Assembly: GCA_944390865.1 (NCBI GenBank)
Contig: CALXRC010000007.1
Span: forward strand, 16,901 to 80,900
Source: an uncultured Spirochaetales bacterium
GTDB lineage: Bacteria > Spirochaetota > Spirochaetia > Sphaerochaetales > Sphaerochaetaceae
DNA length: 64,000 nucleotides
Direction of reading: 5' to 3'
Shown here: piece by piece, positions 51,596-59,619 of the stretch
Layout: the number at the start of each line of letters is the position of its first letter
Numbering within the stretch: the first letter of the stretch is position 1
Position numbers and translations under genes: made by a program
The notes under the pieces: model-generated
Database searches by the model: none
Seen by the model: the letters and a program-made list of their open reading frames with translations, nothing else
What the model was told of the DNA's origin: nothing

Positions 51596-51949
51596 ATGAC
51601 AGATGAAGAAATGTTCAGGCAGTACAGAATGCTGAATCCTGATGCGACAGACTACTCATGGGCGCCTTTCACGCTTTCTGAAAAAGAGCTCTGCTGCCTT
51701 GATCTCGGCAGGGACTGGTACACCGGAGCAATAGCAGAGGAGATTGTGCATGAGCTTGACTGGGATATCCCCGGCAGCGGAGAAATCCAGGCTTTCACGA
51801 CTGAAGATCTCAGGCAGTGCCTGTTTCTGGCACAGGTGCAGTCTGTCACCGCTGTCAGCAGTGAAAGCCTCATCAGCGACGAATGCGATGCAGTTTATTC
51901 AGGCAGGGGCGAGTATTTTGTAATCAGGTACAGGATTATCTTCCGCTGA
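51596..51949 (+). CDS. Hypothetical protein, 117 residues
   Basis: Not recognised. It is soluble and acidic, with three Cys (ELCCLDLGRDWY and RQCLF) and a mixed alpha/beta pattern ending in the strand-like EYFVIRYRIIFR. There is no signal peptide or membrane segment. The start at 51596 was preferred to an ATG at 51563 because a TGCTAGCAT hexamer lies 7 nt before it. It is monocistronic, between tRNA-Leu and the convergent asnA. Confidence 0.6.
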   Translation: MTDEEMFRQYRMLNPDATDYSWAPFTLSEKELCCLDLGRDWYTGAIAEEIVHELDWDIPGSGEIQAFTTEDLRQCLFLAQVQSVTAVSSESLISDECDAVYSGRGEYFVIRYRIIFR

Positions 51950-51987
51950 TGCCGGGCTCAGGGCCGGACATCAGCAGATCATGTGCA

Positions 51988-53019
51988 TTACAGCAGGCTG
52001 AAGCCCAGACTCTGCGCTTCCCTGCGCACATCCTCCGGCCAGACAGAAGCCTGAACCTCGCCGATATGTGCCTTCTTGAGAAGGAACATGCAGAGCCTGC
52101 TCTGCCCTATTCCGCCTCCTATCGTCAGAGGGAAGTCGCCTTTAAGCAGGCGGGAATGCCAGTAAAGGTTCTTCCTGTCCATGCAGCCTTTCAGCTCAAG
52201 CTGCCTGAGCAGACTCTCGCTGTCCACCCTTATTCCCATGCTTGAAAGCTCAAGTGAGCTCTTTCTCACATCATCCCACACAATGATGTCGCCATTGAGG
52301 CCAGTGTGGCCGCAGCCGGTGGGTGTTGACCAGTCATCATAGTCAGGAGCACGCCCGCCGTGCTCAATGCCGTCAGCAAGAGGTGCGCCGATGCCGATCA
52401 CGAAGATGGCTCCGTATTTTCTTGCAGCCTCCCTCTCCCTCTCAGGCGGAGTAAGCGAGGGATACTCTTTCTGCAGCTCCTCTGAATGGATGAAGGTTAT
52501 TTCATCAGGGAGGACAGGAGACAGCTGTGAATATGTCTCATGAATGAGGAACTCAGTTCTCCTCATTGCGCTGTATATCTCCCTCACCACGCTTTTCAGG
52601 TATTCAAGCGTTCTGTCTTCTCTGGTGATGACCTTTTCCCAGTCCCACTGGTCAACATAAATGGAATGAATCGCATCGATATCATCATCAGGACGTATGG
52701 CATTCATGTCCGTGTAGATTCCGAAGCCGGCAGAAATCCTGTAATCTGCAAGAGCCATTCTCTTCCATTTCGCAAGAGACTGGACTATTTCCATCTTCTG
52801 GTCATTCAGATTGCCCACAGCAAAGCTTACAGGACGCTCAACGCCATTCAGATCATCGTTGATGCCGCTGCCCTGCGGGACGAAAAGCGGGCTTGTCACC
52901 CTGCTAAGACGTAATGCTCCGCTGAGCTCTTTCTCAAACAGATCCTTGACAATCTTGATCGCCCTCTCTGTCTCTCTGGCTTCAAGCAGAGGTTTATAGC
53001 TATCGGGGAAATATTTCAT
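51988..53019 (-). CDS. asnA: Aspartate--ammonia ligase (asparagine synthetase A)
   Basis: Makes asparagine from aspartate, ammonia and ATP. The protein has 343 residues. It is a class II aminoacyl-tRNA-synthetase-like fold: VTSPLFVPQGSGINDDLNGVERPV at the N-terminus, KWKRMAL, DQWDWEKVI, and the C-terminal motif 3-like GGGIGQSRLCMFLL. GGAGG lies upstream of the ATG. It complements asnS further along the window. Confidence 0.95.
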   Translation of the reverse strand: MKYFPDSYKPLLEARETERAIKIVKDLFEKELSGALRLSRVTSPLFVPQGSGINDDLNGVERPVSFAVGNLNDQKMEIVQSLAKWKRMALADYRISAGFGIYTDMNAIRPDDDIDAIHSIYVDQWDWEKVITREDRTLEYLKSVVREIYSAMRRTEFLIHETYSQLSPVLPDEITFIHSEELQKEYPSLTPPEREREAARKYGAIFVIGIGAPLADGIEHGGRAPDYDDWSTPTGCGHTGLNGDIIVWDDVRKSSLELSSMGIRVDSESLLRQLELKGCMDRKNLYWHSRLLKGDFPLTIGGGIGQSRLCMFLLKKAHIGEVQASVWPEDVRREAQSLGFSLL

Positions 53020-53072
53020 TTTTCAGCCTCCAAACAGAAAAGAAAGCCGTGTTGATTTTTCAATTCTTTTCC

Positions 53073-53078
53073 TATAAT
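53073..53078 (+). promoter_or_regulatory. -10 box of mscL
   Basis: A perfect TATAAT, 45 nt before mscL. A TTGATT lies only 15 nt upstream, a short spacer. Confidence 0.5.
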
Positions 53079-53122
53079 GTGCGACTGTATCATTTATTGG
53101 AAAAAAATATAAGGAAGTTGAA

Positions 53123-53545
53123 ATGAAAGAAAACGGCTTTTTTGCTCAATTCAAGAAATTCATTACCAGAGGAAACGTGCTGGACATGGCTGTAGGCGTC
53201 ATCATCGGCGCGTCATTCAATGCCATTGTCACAAGCCTTGTCAACGATATCATCTCTCCTGTCATCGGAATTATCACCGGCGGTGTTGACTTCACCAGCA
53301 TGGTCATCACGCTCAAGGCGGCTACTGAAACAGCTGAGGCCGTGACAATCAACTACGGACTGTTCATCAACACCTGCATCACCTTCCTGCTGACTGCGCT
53401 GACACTCTTTGTCATAATCAAGAGCTTCAACAAGATGCAGGAGATGAGAGCCAAGAAGGAAACAGAGGAAAAGGCTGCGGCTCCGGCAGCAAAGCCTGCA
53501 GACATTGTCCTGCTTGAGGAGATCAGGGATCTGCTCAAGAAATAA
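53123..53545 (+). CDS. mscL: Large-conductance mechanosensitive channel
   Basis: An inner-membrane channel that opens under hypo-osmotic shock. The protein has 140 residues. FKKFITRGNVLDMAVGVIIGASFNAIVTSLVNDIISPVIG is the conserved first helix and pore region. A second helix (CITFLLTALTLFVIIKSFN) and a C-terminal helix ending LLEEIRDLLKK follow. AAGGAAG precedes the ATG. The 3' end overlaps a convergent gene by 11 nt. Confidence 0.96.
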   Translation: MKENGFFAQFKKFITRGNVLDMAVGVIIGASFNAIVTSLVNDIISPVIGIITGGVDFTSMVITLKAATETAEAVTINYGLFINTCITFLLTALTLFVIIKSFNKMQEMRAKKETEEKAAAPAAKPADIVLLEEIRDLLKK

Positions 53546-54305
53546 GCGTCACGCTTATATATTCGCAGGAAGGCCTGAAGCCGAGACTCGTGTAAACGGC
53601 AAGGGCCTTTTCTGTCGAATGCCAGAGTGCGAGGTAGTCAAGATCAAGCTCGCTGAAGGCCTTTTCCGCAAGCCAGCTCAGAGTGTGTTTTGCGTAGCCT
53701 CTGTTCTCCATTTCCTTCCGCGTCGCGACTCCTGTGACCATGGCAGACCTGTTTGCAACAGCTGACAGCACAGCTGACGAGACAAGGGTGCTGCCAGAAA
53801 AGCTTCCCGCGTAAAAGACATGGCTGCGTCCGGCGTATTCCGCGGCATCATCGTCACCTGAAAAAACGAAATTGAATTCACTGCGGCTCTCCCACAGCCT
53901 GAGCATCTGGATGATGCTGTCCCTGTCAGAAAAAAATCTCGTCTCGTATTCTTCATTCAGGGCAGGACGGAAACTGTCCCCTGTAAGCACAAGCATCCTT
54001 CTTTCCAGCACTGAGCTGCCGGGGAAATAAGGCAGCAGAGGACGGACAGTATCCCCTCCTCCCATCAGTGTCTTAAACTTCTGACGCTTCAGAAAGCCGG
54101 TCACTTCATTTATATCATAAGAGTCATACGCATAGACGCACAGTCCGTCATTGCGGTAATTGAGTGCAAGAAAGCCGTCCGTCTGATAGACCCGGACAGA
54201 GCCCGTTCCCATCTCATCAAGATCATTGATGAAGAAGAGATTTGCGATTCTGTCACGGCACAGAAGAGGTCTTATTTGAGACGCATCATGTATTTCCCTG
54301 ATCAT
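53535..54305 (-). CDS. GNAT-family acetyltransferase
   Basis: A 256-residue protein. The C-terminal half carries the GNAT domain: VTGVATRKEMENRGYAKHTLSWLAEKAF (acetyl-CoA loop) and YLALWHSTEKALAVYTSLGFRPSCEY. The N-terminal half (DASQIRPLLCRDRIANLFFINDL...) resembles the extra domain of two-domain GNATs in Firmicutes and spirochaetes. Substrate unknown. The promoter TTCAAA-N17-TACAAT ends only 5 nt before the ATG, so the mRNA is nearly leaderless. Confidence 0.8.
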   Translation of the reverse strand: MIREIHDASQIRPLLCRDRIANLFFINDLDEMGTGSVRVYQTDGFLALNYRNDGLCVYAYDSYDINEVTGFLKRQKFKTLMGGGDTVRPLLPYFPGSSVLERRMLVLTGDSFRPALNEEYETRFFSDRDSIIQMLRLWESRSEFNFVFSGDDDAAEYAGRSHVFYAGSFSGSTLVSSAVLSAVANRSAMVTGVATRKEMENRGYAKHTLSWLAEKAFSELDLDYLALWHSTEKALAVYTSLGFRPSCEYISVTLIS

Positions 54306-54310
54306 GCCTT

Positions 54311-54339
54311 ATTGTATCCTTTTTCAGCACTCTTTTGAA
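54311..54339 (-). promoter_or_regulatory. Promoter of the GNAT gene, near-leaderless
   Basis: Minus strand: TTCAAA (54334-54339), 17-nt spacer, TACAAT (54311-54316), 5 nt, ATG at 54305. Confidence 0.5.
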
Positions 54340-54415
54340 CACTGCAGTTTTTCTTTTGCCTAAATCCTTAAACCAGAACAGATTGTAAAATCAGTGTTAA
54401 AAATAATGGGGGATC

Positions 54416-54444
54416 TTGACATTCAAATTCAATATTAGTATTAA
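54416..54444 (+). promoter_or_regulatory. Promoter of the 135-residue orphan gene
   Basis: TTGACA (54416-54421), 17-nt spacer, TATTAA (54439-54444). A 40-nt leader with AGGAGG follows, so this unit is not leaderless. Confidence 0.65.
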
Positions 54445-54487
54445 TAGGGGCGACAAAAGGAGAATCTCGTTGATCAGGAGGCTTTTT

Positions 54488-54895
54488 ATGAAAGCATCAG
54501 ATGTCAGTTTGATTCTCACTACTACTGAGGGTTATTTCGCAAAAGAGGAAGTTCCTCTTCTCTATGTGGAGATTCAGGAACACAGATCACAGCTGGAAAG
54601 AGCACTGTCCCGCCAGGTTTCATTCACAGATGCACTTTACTCATGGATGGAAAACATCTGGCAGCCGATAATGCAGGAAATCGGAGACAACCTCAGACTG
54701 CGCCTGGCCGCATCAGAAAAGGGAATCAGCGAAGTTTACTTTGAAATCTACGATCTTGCAAAAGAGAATGATTTCAAGACAGTGCATGAGGCTGCACAGG
54801 AATACGTGCAGAAGAATGTCGCACTGCTGACGGCACTGCTTCACCTGTTCATGCACAGGAAAGAAGAGAAGCATCAGTACAAGGAAGCGATTTAA
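54488..54895 (+). CDS. Hypothetical helical protein, 135 residues
   Basis: Not recognised. It is almost wholly alpha-helical and charged, with TEGYFAKEEVPLLYVEIQEHR, VSFTDALYSWMENIWQPIMQEIG and a Lys/Glu-rich C-terminus (HRKEEKHQYKEAI). It has no membrane segment. The ATG at 54488 has AGGAGG 7 nt upstream; earlier codons lie in the leader. It has its own promoter and a terminator, so it is monocistronic. Confidence 0.75.
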   Translation: MKASDVSLILTTTEGYFAKEEVPLLYVEIQEHRSQLERALSRQVSFTDALYSWMENIWQPIMQEIGDNLRLRLAASEKGISEVYFEIYDLAKENDFKTVHEAAQEYVQKNVALLTALLHLFMHRKEEKHQYKEAI

Positions 54896-54896
54896 G

Positions 54897-54930
54897 AAGA
54901 AAGGACCCCGCAGAGAGGTCCTTTCCTTTT
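54897..54930. terminator. Bidirectional terminator between the orphan gene and the DJ-1 gene
   Basis: Stem AAAGGACC (54900-54907) / GGTCCTTT (54917-54924). It is followed by CCTTTT on the plus strand and by CTTCTT on the minus strand. Confidence 0.8.
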
Positions 54931-54932
54931 CA

Positions 54933-55487
54933 TCAGGAGTTCCAGCAGACTGCCTTCTTCAGTTTCTCGGCCTCTGCCTGCCCGCAAAGGCGCTCAACCA
55001 GCCTGAATGTCAGCGGCCAGGCCCAGGCAACTGATTTTGCAGTGATAATGTTTCCATCTTCCACCACGCCTTCTGATGAATATGTGACAGAAGGCCAGTA
55101 TTCTTCACAGCCTGGATAGCAGGTCGCCTTCTTCCCGTCCAGAAGACCGAGAGGACCAAGAACGACAGCAGGAGCCGCACAGATCGCGCTGACCAGCCTG
55201 TCCTGGACATGTCTGACAATACATTCATTCACAGCCCAGCACTGAGCCAGATTGCTGCTTCCTGGCATTCCGCCGGGAAGGAAGACAAGATCGGCAGGGC
55301 TCTTGTCCATTGTCTGCACGCACTCATCGCATTGTATTGTCACGTTATGGCTTGAAGTGACAGAGAGAGATGAACTGACAGAGATCTTTCTGACAGAGAC
55401 TCCGGCTCTGACCAGACCATCGTACACAGTAAGCGCCTCAACTTCCTCAAAACCGTCCGCAAAGAAAATAATCGCAGTCTTCTTCAC
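54933..55487 (-). CDS. DJ-1/PfpI-family protein
   Basis: A 184-residue DJ-1-like protein of the ThiJ/YajL group. IIFFADGFEEVEALTVYDGLVRAG carries the conserved Glu, and SAICAAPAVVLGPLGLLDGKKATCYPG carries the nucleophilic Cys (AICAAP). Relatives act as chaperones, deglycases or oxidative-stress sensors; the role here is not fixed. Its start overlaps the DAHP synthase stop by 4 nt. Confidence 0.9.
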   Translation of the reverse strand: MKKTAIIFFADGFEEVEALTVYDGLVRAGVSVRKISVSSSLSVTSSHNVTIQCDECVQTMDKSPADLVFLPGGMPGSSNLAQCWAVNECIVRHVQDRLVSAICAAPAVVLGPLGLLDGKKATCYPGCEEYWPSVTYSSEGVVEDGNIITAKSVAWAWPLTFRLVERLCGQAEAEKLKKAVCWNS

Positions 55488-56560
55488 AGTATTTCCTCCT
55501 TGCCTCCATGCTCCTCAGCCCTCCTCAGTATCTGGGCAGAATGAGTGAGAATTCTTTCTGTCTCCTCCCATCCGATGCAGGCATCTGTGATAGAGACGCC
55601 GTAAGCAAGATGATCAGAGATCGGCTGATTGCCTTCACTTATGTTGCTCTCAAGCATGAAGCCCCGGATTGAATCATCGCCCCAGACCACCTGATCAATG
55701 ACGCTCCTGAGAACTCTTTTCTGACGGCGGAAATCCTTTCTGCTGTTGCCGTGAGAGCAGTCAATGATGATCGCATCGTTCAGGCCGCTGTCCTGAAGCT
55801 TCTTTCTGGCAAGCTCTACCTCATCCTCATAATAGTTGGGGCTCTTCTCTCCTCCCCGCAGAATGAGATGGCACATGCTGTTGCCCTTTGTGCGGTAGAC
55901 GGCGCTCTGTCCGTCCTTGTTCATTCCGATAAATGATGCAGGTGCGGCTGCGCTTTTTATCGCATTAACGGCATTGGTCAGATCTCCTGATGTCGAGTTC
56001 TTGAAACCGACAGGCACAGACAGGCCGCTTGCCAGATTTCTGTGCGTCTGGCTTTCCGTCGTCCTGGCTCCAATGCTTGCCCAGCTGATCAGCTCGTCAA
56101 TGTACTGGGGAATAATCGGATCAAGCATTTCGCAGCCTACGGCCAGACCAATTCTAGTTATCTCGATCAGCAGTTTTCTGGCCTTGATCAGCCCCTTGTC
56201 TATGTTATAGCTTCCATCCAAATCCGGATCGAGGATCAGCCCTTTCCATCCAACTGTCGTGCGGGGCTTCTCGAAATAGGTGCGCATGACAAAGAAGAAC
56301 CTGTCAGAAAGCTCATCACTGAGCGATTTGAGACGGCGGGCATAATCCAGAGCCGCATCAGTGTCATGAATTGAGCAGGGGCCCACTATCGCCAGCAGCC
56401 GCCTGTCTTCTTTTCTCAGAATGCTGTTCACAGTCTTTCTGAAAGACTGTACTCTGGCTTCAAGGTCATCAGAAAGAGGACAGACTGCCGCGATCTGGGA
56501 AGGTGTCATCAGGTCATCGACTGACCTGATGTTTATATCATAGCCTGGAATCGTGTTCAT
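55484..56560 (-). CDS. 3-deoxy-7-phosphoheptulonate (DAHP) synthase, AroFGH type
   Basis: First step of aromatic amino acid synthesis, PEP + erythrose-4-P. The protein has 358 residues. GPCSIHD, MRTYFEKPRTTVGWKGLI, LDPDLDGSYNI, GARTTESQTHR, FKNSTSGD and CSHGNSRKD are all typical type I-alpha motifs. The allosteric (Phe, Tyr or Trp) class cannot be read by eye. The gene follows the acyl-CoA ligase after 21 nt and overlaps the DJ-1 gene. Confidence 0.95.
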   Translation of the reverse strand: MNTIPGYDINIRSVDDLMTPSQIAAVCPLSDDLEARVQSFRKTVNSILRKEDRRLLAIVGPCSIHDTDAALDYARRLKSLSDELSDRFFFVMRTYFEKPRTTVGWKGLILDPDLDGSYNIDKGLIKARKLLIEITRIGLAVGCEMLDPIIPQYIDELISWASIGARTTESQTHRNLASGLSVPVGFKNSTSGDLTNAVNAIKSAAAPASFIGMNKDGQSAVYRTKGNSMCHLILRGGEKSPNYYEDEVELARKKLQDSGLNDAIIIDCSHGNSRKDFRRQKRVLRSVIDQVVWGDDSIRGFMLESNISEGNQPISDHLAYGVSITDACIGWEETERILTHSAQILRRAEEHGGKEEIL

Positions 56561-56581
56561 AAAGCAATCCTACAACGTTTT

Positions 56582-58393
56582 TCACTTTTTTTCTTCTGTG
56601 TTTTTCTTCTTCGGATACAGGAAGCGCTTGATTTTCTGCGTTGCGGTGCGCTCAAAGTCCTCCTCCTGAAGCTCGACAGAATCAATCCTGTTCTGGGCAG
56701 AAAGCTCCTTGTTCACCTCGCCTCTCAGAGAAGCTACATAGCGCCTTGCCTCTTCTCTTGCCTCTTCCAGACTGATCTTCAGGCTCTTTGCCATCAGCTC
56801 GATGTCAATCCTGATGAGGGCAAGAAGTCCCGTGCCCTCCGGCACTACCAGAGACTCCTGCACAAACTGCATGTTGTTGATGACAGACTCAATTGACTCA
56901 GGGTAAATGTTCTCGCCAGCAGGTCCGAGGATCATAGTCTTGCATCTTCCCTTGATGGCAAGCCAGCCGTGTGAGTCCAGAAAGCCCAGGTCACCTGTCC
57001 TGAAATATCCATCGGGAGTGAAAACCTCGCTGTTAAGCTCAGCATTGTTGTAATAGCCGGGTGTCACATTCGGTCCCCTGACAGCGATCTCTCCGATGCC
57101 CTCGCTGTTTTTATCAAGCAGGACAAGGTCGACATCAGGATGAACCTTTCCGACAAAATGAAGCCTGTGCTGCCTGCGCTTCGGCCCGCAGCCTGCAAGC
57201 AGAGGACTTGTCTCCGTCAGGCCATAGCCCATGGCATAGGGAAAGCGCGCCCTGTAGAGAAACTCTTCCACTTCCGGATCCAGAGCACTTCCGCCTATGC
57301 CGAAGAACCTGATCTTTCCTCCGAAATTCGCCTTGAGCTTGTGTCCGATCAGCACAGCCACAAGATTTCTGGTAAGGATGTTCCTGTAAGCCCTGGCCAG
57401 CTTTCCGTCTCCCCTGATGACCGGAGCCACAGCCGCCTTGTACACCTTCTCCATCAGCAGAGGAACGGTCTGAATGACGTGAGGCCTTATCTTCTTCAGC
57501 GCGGGAAGCAGTACTGAGACAGCAGGCGGCTTGCCCAGAAAATGAATTTCAAGGCCGCAGTTCATGCTCAGCAGCTGTCCTATCGTGAACTCATAGATAT
57601 GGCTGACAGGCAGTATTGAGAGCACTCTCATTCCCGGCTTGATGTGAATATACTCATAGCTTGAACGGTCAGCATTGCGCAGAATGTTCTTGTGAGTCAG
57701 CACTACTCCCTTTGAGGAACCTGTCGTTCCTGAGGTGTAGATGATGCTCGCAATGTCATCTTCCTCCAGCTCAACTGAAGAAAGGGTCCTCATGCTGAAC
57801 TTCGTATGGGTCGTGTCGATTCCAGGAAGGCTGAGATAGTCCTTTGCCTCAGCCTTTGCGATCACGTCTGAGGGAATGTGGAAAAGATCTTCCAGACGGA
57901 AGATTTCATAGCCCTCCGCCTTTACAAAGTCAGCAACGCCCGCAAACTGCTTGGCCTGTGCACAGAGGCCGCGGCAGGAAGAGTCCTTCATCGCCACCAC
58001 TGCCTCCTTTGCGCTGAAGCCGGGAAGGATCGGCACAGCAATGCCGCCTATCGAGGTCAGTCCGAGATAAAACATCATCCACATCGGGCTTGATTCACCC
58101 CAGATGCATATCCTGTCGCCTTTCTTTATGCCGGCATTCAGAAGATACTGACTGATAGAATGGACCTTGAAGGCAAGATACTGGTAGGAAAAGCTCACCT
58201 CATCCTCGCCTCCGTATACCGTATAGCAAAGCCGTCTGCTGTAGCGGGCGGCCACGGCATCCACAAAGTCACGGAACGTGTATTTCCTCATGCCGTAAAG
58301 CTTCAGCCCGTCCGCTCTCTTTATCTTCCGGTTATTTTTGAATGAATATTCCTCAGCCTTCTCTTTCAGCTTGTCCTTCTTCCTGTCAGACAT
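56582..58393 (-). CDS. Long-chain acyl-CoA synthetase / AMP-forming ligase
   Basis: A 603-residue ANL-superfamily enzyme that activates a carboxylate with ATP. The AMP-binding P-loop IIYTSGTTGSSKGVVLTHKN (about 215-235) and YGLTETSPLL, then TGDLGFLDSHGWLAIKGR and a C-terminal Lys-rich end are present. It is most like long-chain fatty acid-CoA ligases of spirochaetes and Firmicutes. GGAGG lies 5 nt before the chosen ATG; more upstream Mets fall inside the MBL gene. It overlaps that gene by 8 nt. Confidence 0.88.
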   Translation of the reverse strand: MSDRKKDKLKEKAEEYSFKNNRKIKRADGLKLYGMRKYTFRDFVDAVAARYSRRLCYTVYGGEDEVSFSYQYLAFKVHSISQYLLNAGIKKGDRICIWGESSPMWMMFYLGLTSIGGIAVPILPGFSAKEAVVAMKDSSCRGLCAQAKQFAGVADFVKAEGYEIFRLEDLFHIPSDVIAKAEAKDYLSLPGIDTTHTKFSMRTLSSVELEEDDIASIIYTSGTTGSSKGVVLTHKNILRNADRSSYEYIHIKPGMRVLSILPVSHIYEFTIGQLLSMNCGLEIHFLGKPPAVSVLLPALKKIRPHVIQTVPLLMEKVYKAAVAPVIRGDGKLARAYRNILTRNLVAVLIGHKLKANFGGKIRFFGIGGSALDPEVEEFLYRARFPYAMGYGLTETSPLLAGCGPKRRQHRLHFVGKVHPDVDLVLLDKNSEGIGEIAVRGPNVTPGYYNNAELNSEVFTPDGYFRTGDLGFLDSHGWLAIKGRCKTMILGPAGENIYPESIESVINNMQFVQESLVVPEGTGLLALIRIDIELMAKSLKISLEEAREEARRYVASLRGEVNKELSAQNRIDSVELQEEDFERTATQKIKRFLYPKKKNTEEKK

Positions 58394-59147
58394 CAAAACC
58401 TCCATACATTCTGCCGCGCTCACACACAGTTATATTCTCATCACCGCCATACAGGCTGCTCACTTTCTCGACTGTATTGTTGTTGTCAGAGACATGAACA
58501 AGAAAGATCTTCCTGCCTTCAGGGCCTATCTCGGAGACAAAGCTCCTTGCCTGACTGTTTGACAGGTGTCCCCTCTCTCCCCTGATCCTTGCCTTGAGAA
58601 AGGCAGGGTAATGCCCGCACTCAAGCAGCTGGTCATCGTAATTGCTTTCAAGGAAAACGACATCGCTTCTGTGCGCAAAGTCAAGGCTCTCCGCAGAATA
58701 GATGCCTGTGTCCGTCATGAGAAAGAAACAGGCATCACCGCCCTTTATGAAATACCCCGCACTGCCAGCACTGTCATGGCTTGTGCGGAACGGGATGAAA
58801 GTGAATGAGGCCGCCTGGACAGGCGTCATGAAGTCAAAAAGCTCGACGTCAGACCTTTTCAGCCCCAGCTTTGCGAACAGGGACTCATCACTGTCCATGC
58901 AGGGCCGGGAAGCATGCAGTGTTGCATTCATGCGGCGCCTGATGACTCCCAGACCCTTGCTGTGATCAGGATGCATGTGCGTTATAAACACGTGCGAAAT
59001 GCTGTCAAACGGAATGACTGCCTCTTCAAGCCTCCTCTTGAGACCTGTGAGCGTCAGCCCTGCATCGACAAGGACCACTGTATTTCCGTCATAGAAGGCA
59101 TAGCTGTTTCCGCAGCTGCCTGAAGTAAGAATCGCATATCGGATCAT
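58386..59147 (-). CDS. Metallo-beta-lactamase-fold hydrolase, YycJ/WalJ-like
   Basis: A 253-residue MBL-fold protein. ILTSGSCGNSYAFYDGNTVVLVDAG opens as in YycJ, and FITHMHPDHSKG is the HxHxDH zinc motif; FLESNYDDQLL and NSQARSFVSEIGPEGRKIFLVHVSDNNN follow. YycJ relatives act as 5'-to-3' exonucleases. AAGGGAG precedes the ATG. The start overlaps the ArsC-like stop by 4 nt; the unit continues into the acyl-CoA ligase. Confidence 0.85.
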   Translation of the reverse strand: MIRYAILTSGSCGNSYAFYDGNTVVLVDAGLTLTGLKRRLEEAVIPFDSISHVFITHMHPDHSKGLGVIRRRMNATLHASRPCMDSDESLFAKLGLKRSDVELFDFMTPVQAASFTFIPFRTSHDSAGSAGYFIKGGDACFFLMTDTGIYSAESLDFAHRSDVVFLESNYDDQLLECGHYPAFLKARIRGERGHLSNSQARSFVSEIGPEGRKIFLVHVSDNNNTVEKVSSLYGGDENITVCERGRMYGGFDV

Positions 59148-59491
59148 GTATTCTCCCTTAGAAAGGCCTCATCAAAGCCAAGAGCTGCCCTGCCGCCGCT
59201 GCGCAGCACAGGAGTCCTGAAGAGCTCATTGTGCTCATTCAGCTCCTCCCGCTCATCATACTGCATGTACTCAAGTCCCCTCTTCCTGTAATACCTGCTT
59301 TCAGTATCTATGCAGTCACGGGGAGAAAAATGCTGGAAGATGCTGTCAAGCTCACGAGGAGACAGGCTTCTCTCGTCAAGATTGACGAACTGGTACTCCT
59401 TTCCCCTTTCCTTCAGCCAGCGGATTGTCTTTTTCGTGTTGTTGCAGTTTAAGCGACCAATGACCTGAATCAAATAAGCCTCCGTAATCAT
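59144..59491 (-). CDS. ArsC/Spx-like thioredoxin-fold protein
   Basis: A 115-residue protein. LIQVIGRLNCNNTKKTIRWLKERGKEYQFVNL is an ArsC-family opening with the Cys in CNNTKK (classical arsenate reductase has CxxxxxTxxK-like variants), and the end FRTPVLRSGGRAALGFDEAFLREN matches the family's late RTP...GFD motif. Likely a YffB/Spx-type oxidoreductase rather than a true arsenate reductase. It is the first gene of a unit with the MBL gene and acyl-CoA ligase. No ribosome site is visible. Confidence 0.75.
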   Translation of the reverse strand: MITEAYLIQVIGRLNCNNTKKTIRWLKERGKEYQFVNLDERSLSPRELDSIFQHFSPRDCIDTESRYYRKRGLEYMQYDEREELNEHNELFRTPVLRSGGRAALGFDEAFLRENT

Positions 59492-59558
59492 TTTCAGATT
59501 TTCGTATCTTTCTGCGCAGCCTGTCAATTTTACCATACATCAGGCAGTATGGTTAATA

Positions 59559-59587
59559 TTGACTACAAAATTAAAAATACATAGGAT
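59559..59587 (+). promoter_or_regulatory. Promoter of asnS
   Basis: TTGACT (59559-59564), 17-nt spacer, TAGGAT (59582-59587). A leader of about 27 nt with GAGG follows. Confidence 0.65.
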
Positions 59588-59619
59588 TTTTTACAAAATT
59601 TCTAACTAAGAGGTTAAGC

